Positions 33,301 through 39,100 of a stretch of 64,000 bases of DNA are shown in pieces. The stretch is from Dugong dugon. Its lineage: Eukaryota; Chordata; Mammalia; Sirenia; Dugongidae. The notes under the pieces are model-generated. The model did not search any database. It was given only the letters and a program-made list of their open reading frames with translations, and had not been told where the DNA came from. Numbering within the stretch: position 1 is the first letter of the stretch; every line of letters begins with the position of its first letter. The stretch spans positions 69,898,319 to 69,962,318 of the forward strand of contig CM057471.1 in the NCBI GenBank assembly GCA_030035585.1, written 5' to 3'. The position numbers and the translations under genes are program-made.

Positions 33301-36087
33301 ATGTATATTTATATATATATTCTGGGGTATTTTCAGGGTTCTTCATGAACATATTCAGAGATTGTCTAAAGTAGTGACTGCAAATCACAGAGCTCTTCAG
33401 ATACCAGAGGTAATACAGGTTTATATAGCATGGGTGATATTATTAACTAAAAGTTACTGAGTGTACCATACATGTATTACCAGTTTTTCAAGGAACTAGA
33501 ATATAATAAAAATACAAAACACCATTTGCACAGGATGTAATTCACTCTAATTATAAAGTTGCTGAAGGTGCTTCCGAGGGCTGAAATCTGGCATGGAGAG
33601 GGGCCTCAGTAGTGGTGAGGAGGGAGAGCCAGCATGGAGGAGCCCCTCCCCTGAAGCGGCTAAGCATGCAGGCAGGGCTTCTGGTGCTCAGCCCTGCTCT
33701 CCCTGGGGCAGTGCTCTGCATTAATGCTTTATAGTCACGCTCTGCAGAAACTTCCCATTTGAAGAAGGAGTCCTTCAGCACTCCAAAAAGGATAAAAACC
33801 ACTGTTTCAGGAGAGGGAATTGAATCCATAATGTGGCCTCAGAATTACCTTTTTGTTATTGAGATTAGCATCTTTACCTCTTTACCACAAAAGAAGAAAA
33901 CAGGAAAGTTTCAGGTATTTGAGCTTTCTGGTTGTTTCATTAGAATTCTCACTAATGGAATATTAATTAGCATAATATTTTTAATTGTCTTTGATTTTCT
34001 GAATCTTATTTCTAGAACTACTGTAACAGGGGTACATATTCATTTTTAAAGTATATTCTTTTAGTAACTTGTTTGTGCTTTTGGAATCAGCTAGTGAATA
34101 TACAGAAGTTCCATTCTTAGCTATTTAAGAAAGATAATTGTTTGAAATTTCATTAACTCCAGATTCTGTGTTAACTGTATTCCCTTTCTCTATTAATGGA
34201 TATCTGGGTTGCCTTACTTTTAAATGCAAAACAAATCACAGTTTGAAAATTAATCTTCAGTCTTGGGTGGAATGGGAAGAACTGCAACATGATTTTCTTG
34301 GAGAAAGGAAAATGTAGCCTCCTGATGTGGAGGTTGCTGTGGTCGCTACCCGAGGTTGCCGTTAGAGTGAAGCTCTATGTCTCTGTTTGTGGTCTTACTT
34401 AGGTGTATCTCCGGGAGGCACCGTGGCCATCTGCTCAATCAGAAATCAGGACAATAAGTGCTTACAAAACCCCCCGGGACAAAGTGCAGTGCATCCTGAG
34501 AATGTGCTCTACTATTATGAACCTCCTGAGCCTGGCCAATGAAGACTCTGTCCCAGGAGCAGATGACTTTGTCCCTGTTTTGGTATTTGTGTTGATAAAG
34601 GTGGGCTCCTTACTACCGTTAGTTAAAAGAGTTTATCTGGCGTTCTGAGCAAGATGGTGCAGGACTTGACGTGATGTTAGAGAACTCAGCTGTTTTCCAT
34701 GTTTCAAGCTCTGTGGTATCCAAAAAGAAGGTGTCTAATGTTAAGATTTGTCCCATCCAAATCTGAGGTTTTCAAAAGAAAAGATGGGAGGATAGATTCC
34801 TGAACATTGTCAGCTTTTAAAGCAGTGCCTTGAGTTCATGATTCAAGCATGTGAACTCCATGAGTTTAGGGATCGATATCTGTTATTCACTGATACATCC
34901 TTCACACCTTAACAGTGCCTGGCACACAGTTGGAGCTCAGTATATAATTGTTGAATGATTGAATGAGGGCAAGTTCTTTTTATTGTGCTTTTGCTGTCCT
35001 CTTTCACACTCAATTCTTCATAACACTTGTCTCATAGATTTACTAATCATACCTCTCCCTTTTAACCTTATTTTGTAGTTGTAGCATATTTTTTAAAGGA
35101 CTGACATTTATTGTCCTTTTTTTTTGACTTTAAGATTAAGGTTTTATTATTTTAAAAATTTATTTAGAACATTTTCAGAGGGAACCCTGCAGTTTGGGTA
35201 CACATACCCATTAAGTGACAATATCATCGGTTATGTGTTCCAGGCAGTTCAGCCCGTCCATTGGTTCTTGATACTTTATCCAAGGATTAACATATCTGAG
35301 TTAATCAAACATTAGACTCAAAGATGATTGTTTAGAGCAGCTCTTAATTTAATGTCTAAAGTATATTTGGCATATAATCTTACTAATTCTTCATGTTTGC
35401 AATGTTTCTGCAACTGAACTCATAGAGTTAGAAACCTATAGGAAGAGTTTGTGATCAGCCTTAGCTTTTCTTCTTTTCACATGAAAGAAGGTGAAAAAAC
35501 AGGACACATTCTATGTTACCTCTTACATTAGAGGGTGTATTGTCATTTTTTGTTTCTTCTTTCTCAGTTGATTCTTCCAGGACTTCCTAACCAGATATAA
35601 CTCAGTTTGCATACAATTTATTTCCTTATATAGCATACTGGAACTCTGGGAAGTTGAGTAAAACCACTGGAAGTGGTTCAGCCTCTTTAACAACCAGTGA
35701 GGTTAAGTGACTTACAAGGATAAAAAGCTCTAGATCAGCTAGGATAAAACTTGGATTGCCTTTCCTTTATACTGTTGCTACTCAGGGTGGCTGGGGTTTT
35801 CAGATTACCTCCAAAAAACAATTTTGGGATGAATTTCTAAAGCACCAGTGTCTCATTCACAAAAAAACATTTGGAGAAAAGTTAAATGATTTTAGCAGAG
35901 CTCTGTGTCTGAGTAATTGAATCTTTTTTGGTTTTCACTTCACTAGGCAAATCCACCCTGTTTGCTGTCCACTGTTCAGTATATCAGTAGCTTTTATGCC
36001 AGCTGTCTGTCTGGAGAAGAGTCCTATTGGTGGATGCAGTTCACAGCAGCAGTGGAATTCATTAAAACCATCGATGACCGGAAATGA
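251..36087 (+). CDS. GAPVD1: GAPVD1, 3' half of gene (15 coding exons, C-terminal 734 residues)
   Basis: GAPVD1 is a peripheral endosomal and plasma-membrane protein that pairs an N-terminal RasGAP-like domain with a C-terminal VPS9 domain. The VPS9 domain is a guanine-nucleotide exchange factor for Rab5-family GTPases in receptor and GLUT4 trafficking. Exons seen: 251-383, 849-968, 4309-4386, 4517-4887, 21089-21176, 22130-22210, 25652-25774, 27152-27281, 29060-29166, 29496-29655, 30514-30701, 31177-31390, 33337-33409, 34403-34600, 35947-36087. All have AG/GT borders, all phases match, and the total is 2,205 nt. The translation follows human GAPVD1, as I remember it, almost residue for residue. 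Order in the protein: serine-rich disordered linker, basic WWRKRF patch, acidic and polar linker, helical region, VPS9 domain. The hallmark VPS9 residues are present: the Asp of GADDFVPVL and the Tyr of STVQYISSF. The RasGAP domain and the start codon lie upstream of the window. Only the alternative segment after 25,774 is in doubt. Confidence 0.97.
384..848 (+). other. GAPVD1 intron a-b
   Basis: The intron is 465 bp and ends in a long T-rich tract before the exon b acceptor. I see no repeat, second exon or RNA gene in it. Confidence 0.7.
849..968 (+). CDS. GAPVD1: GAPVD1 exon b
   Basis: A T-rich tract leads to AG at 847-848; the donor GT is at 969-970. The 120-nt exon runs phase 1 to phase 1, so it could be skipped without changing frame. 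It encodes [20 protein letters not shown] and an acidic segment ending DMDEVTH. It belongs to the disordered middle of the protein. Confidence 0.95.
1430..1678 (+). mobile_element. 5'-truncated L1, 3' UTR end, sense, with perfect 14-bp target duplication
   Basis: The body (1444-1664) ends with ctgtaaactttcatctaaag, then tacaataaaa and an A-rich tail. This is the sense version of the 3' UTR seen many times in antisense elsewhere in the window. It is flanked by gaaaaagaactgga at 1430-1443 and 1665-1678, a perfect target-site duplication. Only about 220 bp of the L1 3' end was inserted. Confidence 0.85.
1700..1830 (-). mobile_element. AfroSINE, antisense, with internal deletion
   Basis: The element reads tail-first: caaacca, then gttgattctgactcatagtg, then gggtttccaaggagtggct, and ends gcgctaccagggctcc, the reverse complement of the tRNA-like head. 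It is flanked by aatgctaac at 1691-1699 and 1833-1841. The stretch expected between 'gtggat' and 'aaccactgcg', which carries the RNA polymerase III B box, is absent. Confidence 0.85.
1913..2116 (+). mobile_element. MER5A-like hAT-Charlie DNA transposon
   Basis: Recognisable by gttgacattttggg, ttctttgttgtggggg, aatgtctccagatattg and cccccagttgagaacaac. These match the MER5A consensus as I remember it. It is flanked by ttctaaa at 1906-1912 and 2118-2124, consistent with the 8-bp duplications made by hAT elements. Confidence 0.85.
2126..3533 (+). mobile_element. hAT (Charlie-like) DNA transposon with both ends intact
   Basis: A 1,408-bp element begins cagcagttctcaaagt (2126-2141) and ends actttgagaactgctg (3518-3533), a perfect 16-bp terminal inverted repeat. 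The flanking octamers ttctaaag (2118-2125) and ttataaac (3534-3541) agree at 6 of 8 positions. Inside, around 2640-2705, a frame reads [11 protein letters not shown], resembling the conserved hAT transposase segment found in domesticated ZBED/FAM200 proteins, but stops and shifts surround it. It is a decayed autonomous-type copy. Confidence 0.8.
3542..4308 (+). other. GAPVD1 intron b-c, remainder
   Basis: AT-rich intron. A possible old antisense MIR lies at about 3,925-4,060 (cccctattttttataggtgg, then aggctcaggga). No exon or RNA gene is seen. Confidence 0.5.
4309..4386 (+). CDS. GAPVD1: GAPVD1 exon c (78 nt)
   Basis: The acceptor is tttcag at 4303-4308 and the donor GT at 4387-4388. It encodes [20 protein letters not shown] and LSSHE, phase 1 to phase 1. 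This is another frame-neutral cassette-sized exon in the disordered linker, with SP/SQ phosphosite-like positions. Confidence 0.94.
4517..4887 (+). CDS. GAPVD1: GAPVD1 exon d (largest exon in window)
   Basis: The 371-nt exon runs from AG at 4515-4516 to GT at 4888-4889 and ends in phase 0. It encodes a proline-rich stretch ([13 protein letters not shown]). A basic, serine-dense block follows ([20 protein letters not shown], then [12 protein letters not shown]) with several RxxS motifs that are typical kinase and 14-3-3 sites. It closes with a serine run before KDSSRGE. The open frame continues past 4887 only into intron and stops at 4930. Confidence 0.96.
5200..5824 (-). repeat. Old L1M-type 3' UTR remnant (probable)
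   Basis: Phrases such as gaacaatacagagaac, ctgaaccatttgagagtaag and aacattgatacattactac resemble the 3' UTR of old mammalian L1ME-type elements. It is diverged and has no clear ends. Confidence 0.45.
5835..6732 (-). mobile_element. 3' UTR portion of outer L1
   Basis: A poly-T start, then attatgctttaagtgtaagt, gccaggcaccatctggttct, cttagatggtcactcgctag and ccccagacgccactcacc. These align with the same landmarks at 7100-7910 and 12,100-12,710, with more divergence. This copy is therefore older than the insertions inside it. Confidence 0.75.
6733..6881 (-). mobile_element. Short L1 3' UTR fragment inside outer L1
   Basis: It begins with a T-run and aaattgtattttaggtgaag, then tttacagaagaaatag, and stops at about 'cttgaccttgg'. 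Only the last ~140 bp of the L1 3' UTR is present. Its order of insertion relative to the next fragment is unclear. Confidence 0.65.
6882..7098 (-). mobile_element. L1 3' UTR fragment of a second subfamily
   Basis: T-run, then ggtgaaaatatacatagcc, aaagtttctacatttacaat and aactcactgcccccaggc. It is homologous to 43,555-43,770, not to the main 3' UTR type. It ends at the target duplication (agataattct) of the next L1. Confidence 0.65.
8728..9210 (-). pseudogene. L1 ORF1p remnant (RNA-binding and C-terminal domains)
   Basis: A 160-codon open stretch reads [20 protein letters not shown], then [36 protein letters not shown] and [10 protein letters not shown]. These are the signature blocks of the L1 ORF1 RRM and C-terminal domain, which bind L1 RNA as a trimer. 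The coiled-coil N-terminal part upstream (9,210 to ~9,850) is degraded. Confidence 0.85.
9860..11231 (-). mobile_element. 5' UTR of second L1
   Basis: GC-richer noncoding sequence between the ORF1 start and the target duplication. It includes a purine-rich run at 10,257-10,415 and a gtccaagatggcggagcc block at 10,990-11,008. The long minus-strand ORFs across the purine run (for example 10,048-10,470) are low-complexity and not genes. Confidence 0.65.
11242..12070 (-). pseudogene. Outer L1: ORF2 C-terminal region
   Basis: Minus-strand frames read [20 protein letters not shown] and IKNNE (11,354-11,569), then [20 protein letters not shown] (11,693-11,941). These are the L1 ORF2 C-terminal domain and the conserved cysteine-rich motif (CxxC..H...C). 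Stops and shifts interrupt the frame. The region is cut at 12,070 by an L1 3' end insertion and resumes at 12,730. Confidence 0.85.
12071..12729 (-). mobile_element. L1 3' UTR insertion with perfect 16-bp target duplication
   Basis: The target duplication ttttggtgaagtcttt occurs at 12,071-12,086 and 12,714-12,729. Between them lies only an antisense L1 3' UTR: poly-T, gtacttcagatgaaggttta, to gatcccagatgctac. The flanking ORF2 sequence reads straight through when the insert and one duplication copy are ignored. It is a 5'-truncated L1 nested in the outer L1. Confidence 0.9.
12730..15773 (-). pseudogene. Outer L1: ORF2 reverse transcriptase and endonuclease regions
   Basis: The ORF2 start ATG is at 15,773 (minus), followed by [20 protein letters not shown] and ICCLQET of the APE-type endonuclease. 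Further endonuclease blocks [10 protein letters not shown] and SDHKDI lie at 14,981-15,385. The reverse transcriptase is at 13,445-14,008 with [19 protein letters not shown] and the catalytic LFADDMILY box. Many stops and frameshifts make it inactive. Confidence 0.9.
15774..16191 (-). mobile_element. Outer L1: inter-ORF spacer
   Basis: About 400 bp between the ORF2 start and the degraded ORF1 end, with no L1 protein motif on the minus strand. The corresponding spacer in the second L1 is 8,318-8,727. Both are much longer than the ~60-bp spacer known for human L1. Confidence 0.6.
16192..17160 (-). pseudogene. Outer L1: ORF1p remnant
   Basis: Minus-strand 16,192-16,743 reads [20 protein letters not shown], then [38 protein letters not shown] and [11 protein letters not shown]. 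This is the ORF1 RRM and C-terminal domain. A run of C's at about 16,677-16,686 lies within the frame as a poly-Gly slippage site. The N-terminal coiled-coil part beyond 16,743 is degraded. Confidence 0.85.
17161..18567 (-). mobile_element. Outer L1: 5' UTR
   Basis: Moderately GC-rich, noncoding. It ends (sense 5' tip) at about 18,540-18,560 in ctctgccatcttggccctgc, the antisense of a typical L1 YY1-containing start, immediately before the right target duplication. Confidence 0.7.
18589..18985 (-). mobile_element. RTE-type LINE 3' end, antisense (AfroSINE partner type)
   Basis: It starts with a (GTT)n tail, then ggtgctgtcatatcggttcc and gactcatagcaaccct. These match AfroSINE tails in this window. 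The minus-strand frame 18,679-18,936 reads [20 protein letters not shown] and [14 protein letters not shown], the C-terminus of BovB/RTE reverse transcriptases. It is 5'-truncated and carries stops. Similar 'aatgta' sequence lies at both flanks. Confidence 0.85.
19335..19502 (-). mobile_element. AfroSINE, antisense, nearly complete
   Basis: Tail-first order: caaaccaaac, ttgctgtcaagtacatcccg, gacagagtagaactgccc, tttccaaggagtgcctgg, actgccgaccttttggttag, then cgtaaccattacgccaccag. The last two blocks are the antisense of the tRNA-like B-box and A-box region. Confidence 0.9.
19565..20045 (-). mobile_element. Solo LTR (ERVL-MaLR-like), antisense
   Basis: A ~480-bp element flanked by a perfect 5-bp duplication tatac (19,560-19,564 and 20,046-20,050). 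It is the reverse-complement relative of the LTR at 47,778-48,254, sharing atatctcaagag, ggacacaatccaatcttgta and gggtccaaagga-like blocks. TG/CA ends and a 5-bp duplication fit an ERVL/MaLR-class solo LTR. Confidence 0.8.
20046..20173. repeat. TA/TG-rich microsatellite
   Basis: About 125 bp of alternating TATATG/TGTGTA/TATATC units directly against the right edge of the solo LTR. The plus-strand ORF across it (Tyr/Ile/Cys repeats) is a by-product of the repeat. Confidence 0.95.
20500..20745 (+). repeat. MIR (sense)
   Basis: Order matches MIR: gaactttggagttg, ggtttaagtcccggttgtac, ctgtgtaactggg, ctgtgaggattaaatgagat and gtttggcacacagtatacac. Confidence 0.8.
20800..20925 (-). repeat. L2/MIR3-like fragment, antisense
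   Basis: attcattcaataagtattaa, gtgtgccaggctctgtatca and cttgccctcaaggaaatcac resemble the reverse complement of L2-type 3' ends. The family is not certain. Confidence 0.5.
21089..21176 (+). CDS. GAPVD1: GAPVD1 exon e
   Basis: The exon follows ttctacag (AG at 21087-21088) and ends before GT at 21177-21178, phase 0 to phase 1. It encodes [19 protein letters not shown] followed by [10 protein letters not shown]. An acidic run is followed by an aromatic-basic patch that could contact acidic membranes; that role is inferred. The preceding intron is about 16.2 kb because of nested L1 insertions. Confidence 0.95.
22130..22210 (+). CDS. GAPVD1: GAPVD1 exon f (81 nt)
   Basis: The acceptor is atttccag with AG at 22128-22129; the donor GT is at 22211-22212. 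It encodes [19 protein letters not shown] and DRFSTLT, phase 1 to phase 1. It is lysine-rich and probably disordered, and its 81-nt length keeps the frame if skipped. Confidence 0.94.
22211..25651 (+). other. GAPVD1 intron f-g
   Basis: A 3.4-kb AT-rich intron. I see an L2-like antisense fragment at ~23,325-23,450 (caggcactgtgctaag, ggaacttacagtctg), diverged L1/L2-like sequence at ~23,850-24,200, and the 3' half of a sense MIR at ~24,500-24,660 (acttaacctctctatgcctt, ttgtggtgattagg). No additional exon or RNA gene is visible. Confidence 0.55.
24500..24660 (+). repeat. MIR 3' half (sense)
   Basis: ggtacttaacctctctatgc, aagatgggggtgataacagt, gcttagcacagtttctggca and gataagtgcttaatgttggc follow the MIR consensus order. 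Confidence 0.75.
25652..25774 (+). CDS. GAPVD1: GAPVD1 exon g, short (frame-preserving) form
   Basis: The acceptor AG is at 25650-25651 after a pyrimidine tract. The short form ends at 25774, with GT at 25775-25776, after coding [40 protein letters not shown] and T. Ending in phase 1 it joins exon h as Glu-Val-Met-Gly-Asp, in frame. A second donor 53 nt downstream (GT at 25828-25829) would give a longer exon that does not keep the frame. Confidence 0.9.
25775..25827 (+). pseudogene. GAPVD1: Alternative 5' splice extension of exon g, out of frame here
   Basis: This 53-nt segment reads [18 protein letters not shown] and ends at a consensus-like donor (aaag|gtaatc). It matches the human alternative segment GDNHDRDLSSKLCYHSDV (recalled), which would need 54 nt. 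The match drifts off frame at about 25,805, as if one base is missing. Splicing from 25,827 into 27,152 would shift the frame and reach a TGA inside exon i. In this genome the extension may therefore be unused or may lead to nonsense-mediated decay; that is inference. Confidence 0.6.
25828..27151 (+). other. GAPVD1 intron g-h
   Basis: It contains an L1M-type 3' UTR-like stretch at ~26,355-26,560 (gaaaagttcaaaataacag, aattgtaagaatagtacagt) and a degraded MIR-like stretch at ~26,660-26,870 (atagcaagccattttctgac, aaaatgagggtgtt). No exon is seen. Confidence 0.5.
27152..27281 (+). CDS. GAPVD1: GAPVD1 exon h
   Basis: The acceptor is ttatttag (AG at 27150-27151) and the donor GT is at 27282-27283. 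It enters in phase 1 and leaves in phase 2. It encodes [19 protein letters not shown], then [20 protein letters not shown] and FSY, an acidic and polar segment just before the folded C-terminal part. Confidence 0.95.
27282..29059 (+). other. GAPVD1 intron h-i
   Basis: It contains an L1M-type 3' UTR-like stretch at ~27,840-28,010 (attttcaaagtatacaaaa, cccagattcagcagttatta) and an L2-like 3' end at ~28,725-28,800. The rest is unique-looking intron. Confidence 0.5.
29060..29166 (+). CDS. GAPVD1: GAPVD1 exon i
   Basis: The acceptor is attctttag (AG at 29058-29059) and the donor GT is at 29167-29168. It completes an Arg codon and encodes [20 protein letters not shown] and [15 protein letters not shown]. 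This begins the folded C-terminal region. Read in the frame made by the 53-nt alternative extension, it hits TGA within its first seven codons. Confidence 0.95.
29496..29655 (+). CDS. GAPVD1: GAPVD1 exon j
   Basis: A T-run leads to AG at 29494-29495; the donor GT is at 29656-29657. It encodes [39 protein letters not shown] and [14 protein letters not shown]. The pattern is amphipathic helix, consistent with the helical region that precedes the VPS9 core in Rab5 exchange factors. Confidence 0.96.
29850..30353 (-). mobile_element. L1 3' UTR fragment, antisense, lacking the poly-A end
   Basis: Landmarks gagtgacttcagtactgagt, ggtggtagccaggtaccatg, cagtggagtatcttagatgg and gaccccagatgctactcacc align to the L1 3' UTRs elsewhere. 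Both ends are truncated and no target duplication was found. It lies between exons j and k. Confidence 0.8.
30514..30701 (+). CDS. GAPVD1: GAPVD1 exon k
   Basis: The acceptor is cttttag (AG at 30512-30513) and the donor GT is at 30702-30703. It encodes [39 protein letters not shown] and [20 protein letters not shown], then EFIH. It is strongly helical. The last full residue is His where I recall Gln in human. An antisense L1 3' UTR fragment ends about 160 bp before the acceptor. Confidence 0.96.
31177..31390 (+). CDS. GAPVD1: GAPVD1 exon l (entry into VPS9 domain)
   Basis: The acceptor AG is at 31175-31176 after an AT-rich, weakly pyrimidine tract. The donor is cca|gtgagt with GT at 31391-31392. 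It encodes [60 protein letters not shown] and [11 protein letters not shown]. The [13 protein letters not shown] helix begins the VPS9 domain. Confidence 0.96.
31590..32165 (+). repeat. L2 LINE 3' region (sense), split by MER5A
   Basis: The left part (31,590-31,814) has ctgcctgaaatgttcttccc, tgactcaagcatcactttac and ctttctgattatgttaaatc. The right part (32,048-32,165) has gtgagagcaggaactcagtg and tattcaccactctattacag, the usual L2 3' end. The MER5A at 31,823-32,039 interrupts it. Confidence 0.65.
31823..32039 (+). mobile_element. MER5A hAT transposon inside an L2
   Basis: gttgacattttgggccagat, ctttgttgtggagggcagtc, gtctccagacgttgccaaat and gtcctgagaaccactg match MER5A. Flanking octamers gtttgagt (31,815-31,822) and gtttatgt (32,040-32,047) agree at 6 of 8 positions. 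Confidence 0.85.
33337..33409 (+). CDS. GAPVD1: GAPVD1 exon m (VPS9 domain)
   Basis: The acceptor is ttttcag (AG at 33335-33336) and the donor GT is at 33410-33411. The 73-nt exon completes a Gln codon, encodes [20 protein letters not shown] and QIPE, and ends in phase 0. These residues match the HI..L helices of VPS9 domains. Confidence 0.95.
33410..34402 (+). other. GAPVD1 intron m-n
   Basis: A 993-bp intron. The stretch 33,560-33,780 is GC-richer than its surroundings but matches no repeat or gene that I recognise. Nothing else is supported. Confidence 0.5.
34403..34600 (+). CDS. GAPVD1: GAPVD1 exon n (VPS9 catalytic core)
   Basis: The acceptor AG is at 34401-34402 and the donor GT at 34601-34602; it is 198 nt, phase 0 to phase 0. 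It encodes [60 protein letters not shown] and VFVLIK. The ADDF.PVL.(Y/F) motif holds the conserved Asp that, in Rabex-5, contacts the P-loop and Mg site of Rab5. Confidence 0.97.
34601..35946 (+). other. GAPVD1 intron n-o
   Basis: It contains an L2 3' end in sense at ~34,840-34,975 (gaactccatgagtttaggga, cagtgcctggcacacag, ttgttgaatgattgaatg). The remainder is AT-rich, with no exon, RNA gene or clear mobile element. Confidence 0.55.
35947..36087 (+). CDS. GAPVD1: GAPVD1 terminal coding exon o
   Basis: The acceptor is cttcactag (AG at 35945-35946). It encodes [39 protein letters not shown] and KTIDDRK, with stop TGA at 36,085-36,087. The ANPP and QYI motifs complete the VPS9 active face, and the Tyr is the second residue expected to be critical. 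This is the natural C-terminus of the protein. Confidence 0.97.
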   Translation, partial: ANPPCLLSTVQYISSFYASCLSGEESYWWMQFTAAVEFIKTIDDRK

Positions 36088-36665
36088 CCAACACCAAGGC
36101 CCACCATGGCAGCAGACTGTTAGCAAACAGATCTCTGAGAAAATGTACCACCTGCGTTGAAGGCTGAAGATTGCTTTTGTATAATATTGTACAGCACTCA
36201 GACATTTTAAAACAGATCTTTACTAAACAGATTAATGAGTTAACAAGCAGGTTTTCTTTGGGCTCTTTTCCTTTCAGAGTTGCATATTTTGTTATTTTCT
36301 TGTCCCCTGGTAGAGAATAGCACTGCAAAAAGGGACCACATTTTTCAGGTATTTTGAAATACTAAAAAACAAAAAATCTACAGAATTCTTAGATCTCTAT
36401 CCATGGATACACATTCTTTCCTTTTCTTTTTTTAAAAAAAGAACAGTACACCTTTTAAGATGCTGTCTAATTTGTATGCATCTAATGGAAGGAAAATACC
36501 AATTGCACCGAGGATTGTAATAGTGGTGACAGTAGTGGCATTATCTATAAATACACTCACCTAAATCGGACAGCTAAGAAGGAAATGTAAATATAATATA
36601 TATTTATATTTGATGTAATAAGGACATCTTCAGATTCTAATAAACAAGGAATATTGCTTATAGTA
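36088..36665 (+). other. GAPVD1: GAPVD1 3' UTR, proximal form
   Basis: Noncoding sequence directly after the stop codon, AT-rich and free of recognisable repeats. A canonical AATAAA at 36,639-36,644 lies near an upstream AT-rich tract and a TG-rich stretch (tagtaggttgtg) downstream, which fits cleavage near 36,660. Confidence 0.75.
36639..36644 (+). terminator. Poly(A) signal AATAAA, proximal GAPVD1 site
   Basis: AATAAA about 550 bp after the stop, within ttctaataaacaagg. It is the first canonical hexamer downstream of the coding end and has a GT-rich element shortly after. Confidence 0.7.
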
Positions 36666-39100
36666 GGTTGTGACATACCCTCTTGTGAAATGGTTTCCTT
36701 GACAAAATTAAGCTGAGCTTAAGAGCAAAAAAAAACAGGAAAATACATGGAAGTATTTATTAAAGTGTAATACAGTTTATCGAATTTCCTAGCTGTGGAG
36801 TTTTATGCGCAGGGCTGCCTTTGATGAGGAGTATAAAAATCACTGAGTAAGTCACTCAGATATTTCTCACCATGGAAGTTTTCGAGCCTGCACGTAGGAG
36901 ACAGACTCTTTTAATTGCCATACATTAAAAGGAACAGTAGATATCTGATACTTTATTGTGGTACTTCTCATCTGAAATACTAAATATGCTGTAGAAACCC
37001 CAAACAGAACTCCTTACAAACCTTTAATTGTAATATATTTTTTGATGATTATTCACATTGAATGCACAGTCCAGGAATTCAGTGAATGTCATTTTTTTAA
37101 AAACTAATTTGTATTGTCTGCTCTAGTGATACAGGTTTTACTAGTGATAAACTATTTTAATCAACCATACTATTCTTATGAAAAAAATCTATTTTGGCAA
37201 GTTTTTGTGCCTTTATTTCTCTCTTCTGAAAAAAGTATGTGTTTCAGTAGTTTGGTTTGCATTCTACATCAGTAATTAATCCAGAAATAGGTTCTGGTGC
37301 CTGAGAAATCAGCCAAGGAGGCACACCAAAGCTTCAAGCACAAGTCTTATACATAGGCCATTGCTGACTGATTTCACTTCGTATTTGTTTCCTAAACATG
37401 TTTACTGATCGGCTGCTTTTATAACAAACTCAGTCCTGTACTTTGAGTCCCTGTTGCTGGTGGCAGCGCTTCCAGGCATTTGTGAGGGGACTGTGACAAA
37501 CAGCCTTGAACAGATGAATACAGAGGCTGTCTGTGCCCCCCTAAGATCTGTTTTTCCTGATACCTAAAGAAGCGGGATTTTCTTTATGCCTTCACATCTT
37601 CTCATTCATTTATTTTAAAACATCAAGTTACATAAAAGTGTGGGATGTGGTTTCTGCTTTTTAGGGAGAGATCAAAATTAAACTAGTACTATGAAATGTA
37701 CTTTTGAATGTTAGGTCAAGAAATCTCTGTAGAGAGTCATGTGCTTTATGAGCTGTAACTGTTAAACTTGCCTAGGTATTAGAAATCAAATCCTATCATA
37801 AATAGAAGACAAACTGTATACCACGATTTCTAAGACCTAGATAATAGTCCATTTACGTCAGCATTTGAAACAATACATGTTAACAGAAGACTCTGGATAG
37901 TTGAAATTCATTGTAATGAGGTTTAACCCGTAAGTCAATGAGAGATTTTTTTTTTCCCTCCATGATGGTTGCTAAAGCTATTCCATGTTACTGCTGTGGA
38001 AATAAATATGAAGATGTGGACCTTGCACAGGGCTCTTGTATGTGGAGGAGATGGTGGTGGTTTTGGGGTATAGGGCTCCACTGGAGGCAGGAGATATGGG
38101 TGTGCAGTGCTTGAGCCAGTGCGGAGGATAGAACCACAGAGATTCGGCATAAGAATTACGTATGAATGCTCTTGCTTGGATCTTGACTCAGGTGTGGCAG
38201 AGATGCACAGCCCAGCTGTTTAAGGTCCCTCTGAAAATCCTGTCAGCATCAAGCATCACTTGTTTGATTTCATGACAGGATTTATTATAGAGCTGGTTTC
38301 TGAAGTTAGCAGTTAGTAACGAGCTACGTGGCAATGGAGGTGGTGTGTGAGATGGAGTAATTTGATTTTGCTCTTTCAGGAAAGAGAAATAATTGTTATT
38401 CAAATGTTTCTTACTAAACTTCCTCCTAGTACTTACTTTACATGAAAGATTTAGAGCAAAACTACAAAATCACCCGTGGGGAACATTCGGTAGCCAACAA
38501 TTATAATATTGAATTTACAAAGATAATGGATATTAAATGGGGAGATAGTAGCTCAGCTCACAGAATCTTGAAAGGTTAACTCTTCTCTACTGAAAAGAAA
38601 AGTCAGTTTGTATTTTGTATTAATATTTTGCTTTTGGAAGTTAAGTAGTAGAAATAAAGGTTGAAGGTTGTCTTTCCTTGTAAATTTATTATTGTTTAAA
38701 CCTGGTAAACATTTTGTTTGACTTTAGGTCAGACTTCAACCATGGTTATTGCTGTCTGCTGCTTTTTCTTTTTAAAAACCTGCTTATGAAAGCCTTTTTA
38801 TACAGATAGTTAAATAGCTGTAGTAAAAGAATTAGGCTTTCCGAGAGATTGGAAAAAATATGTGATGCATGGTTTTCCTCTTCCTGTTGTGTTCTGGAAG
38901 TCTTTGTTTGAAGTGGATTTTACATATACATGTTACTGCGGTATTGTCAGCAAGAGAACAAAAACCTGGCTCAAGCAGTAACTAGACTGTTCTTGCCACG
39001 AGATTGTAGCTGGCAGCGCGTGCTGAGCCCTGGCACTGTTGTCCTGTTGCTTGCCTTGAGAATTCCAGTTTGGACCAAATAAAGGTGAATTAGGTATTTT
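36666..39100 (+). other. Possible extended 3' UTR with distal poly(A) signals
   Basis: About 2.4 kb with no interspersed repeat that I can recognise, in contrast to the sequence after 40.5 kb. AATAAA occurs at 38,001-38,006, 38,653-38,658 and 39,078-39,083. This is consistent with alternative longer GAPVD1 transcripts, but nothing in the sequence alone proves transcription. Confidence 0.4.
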
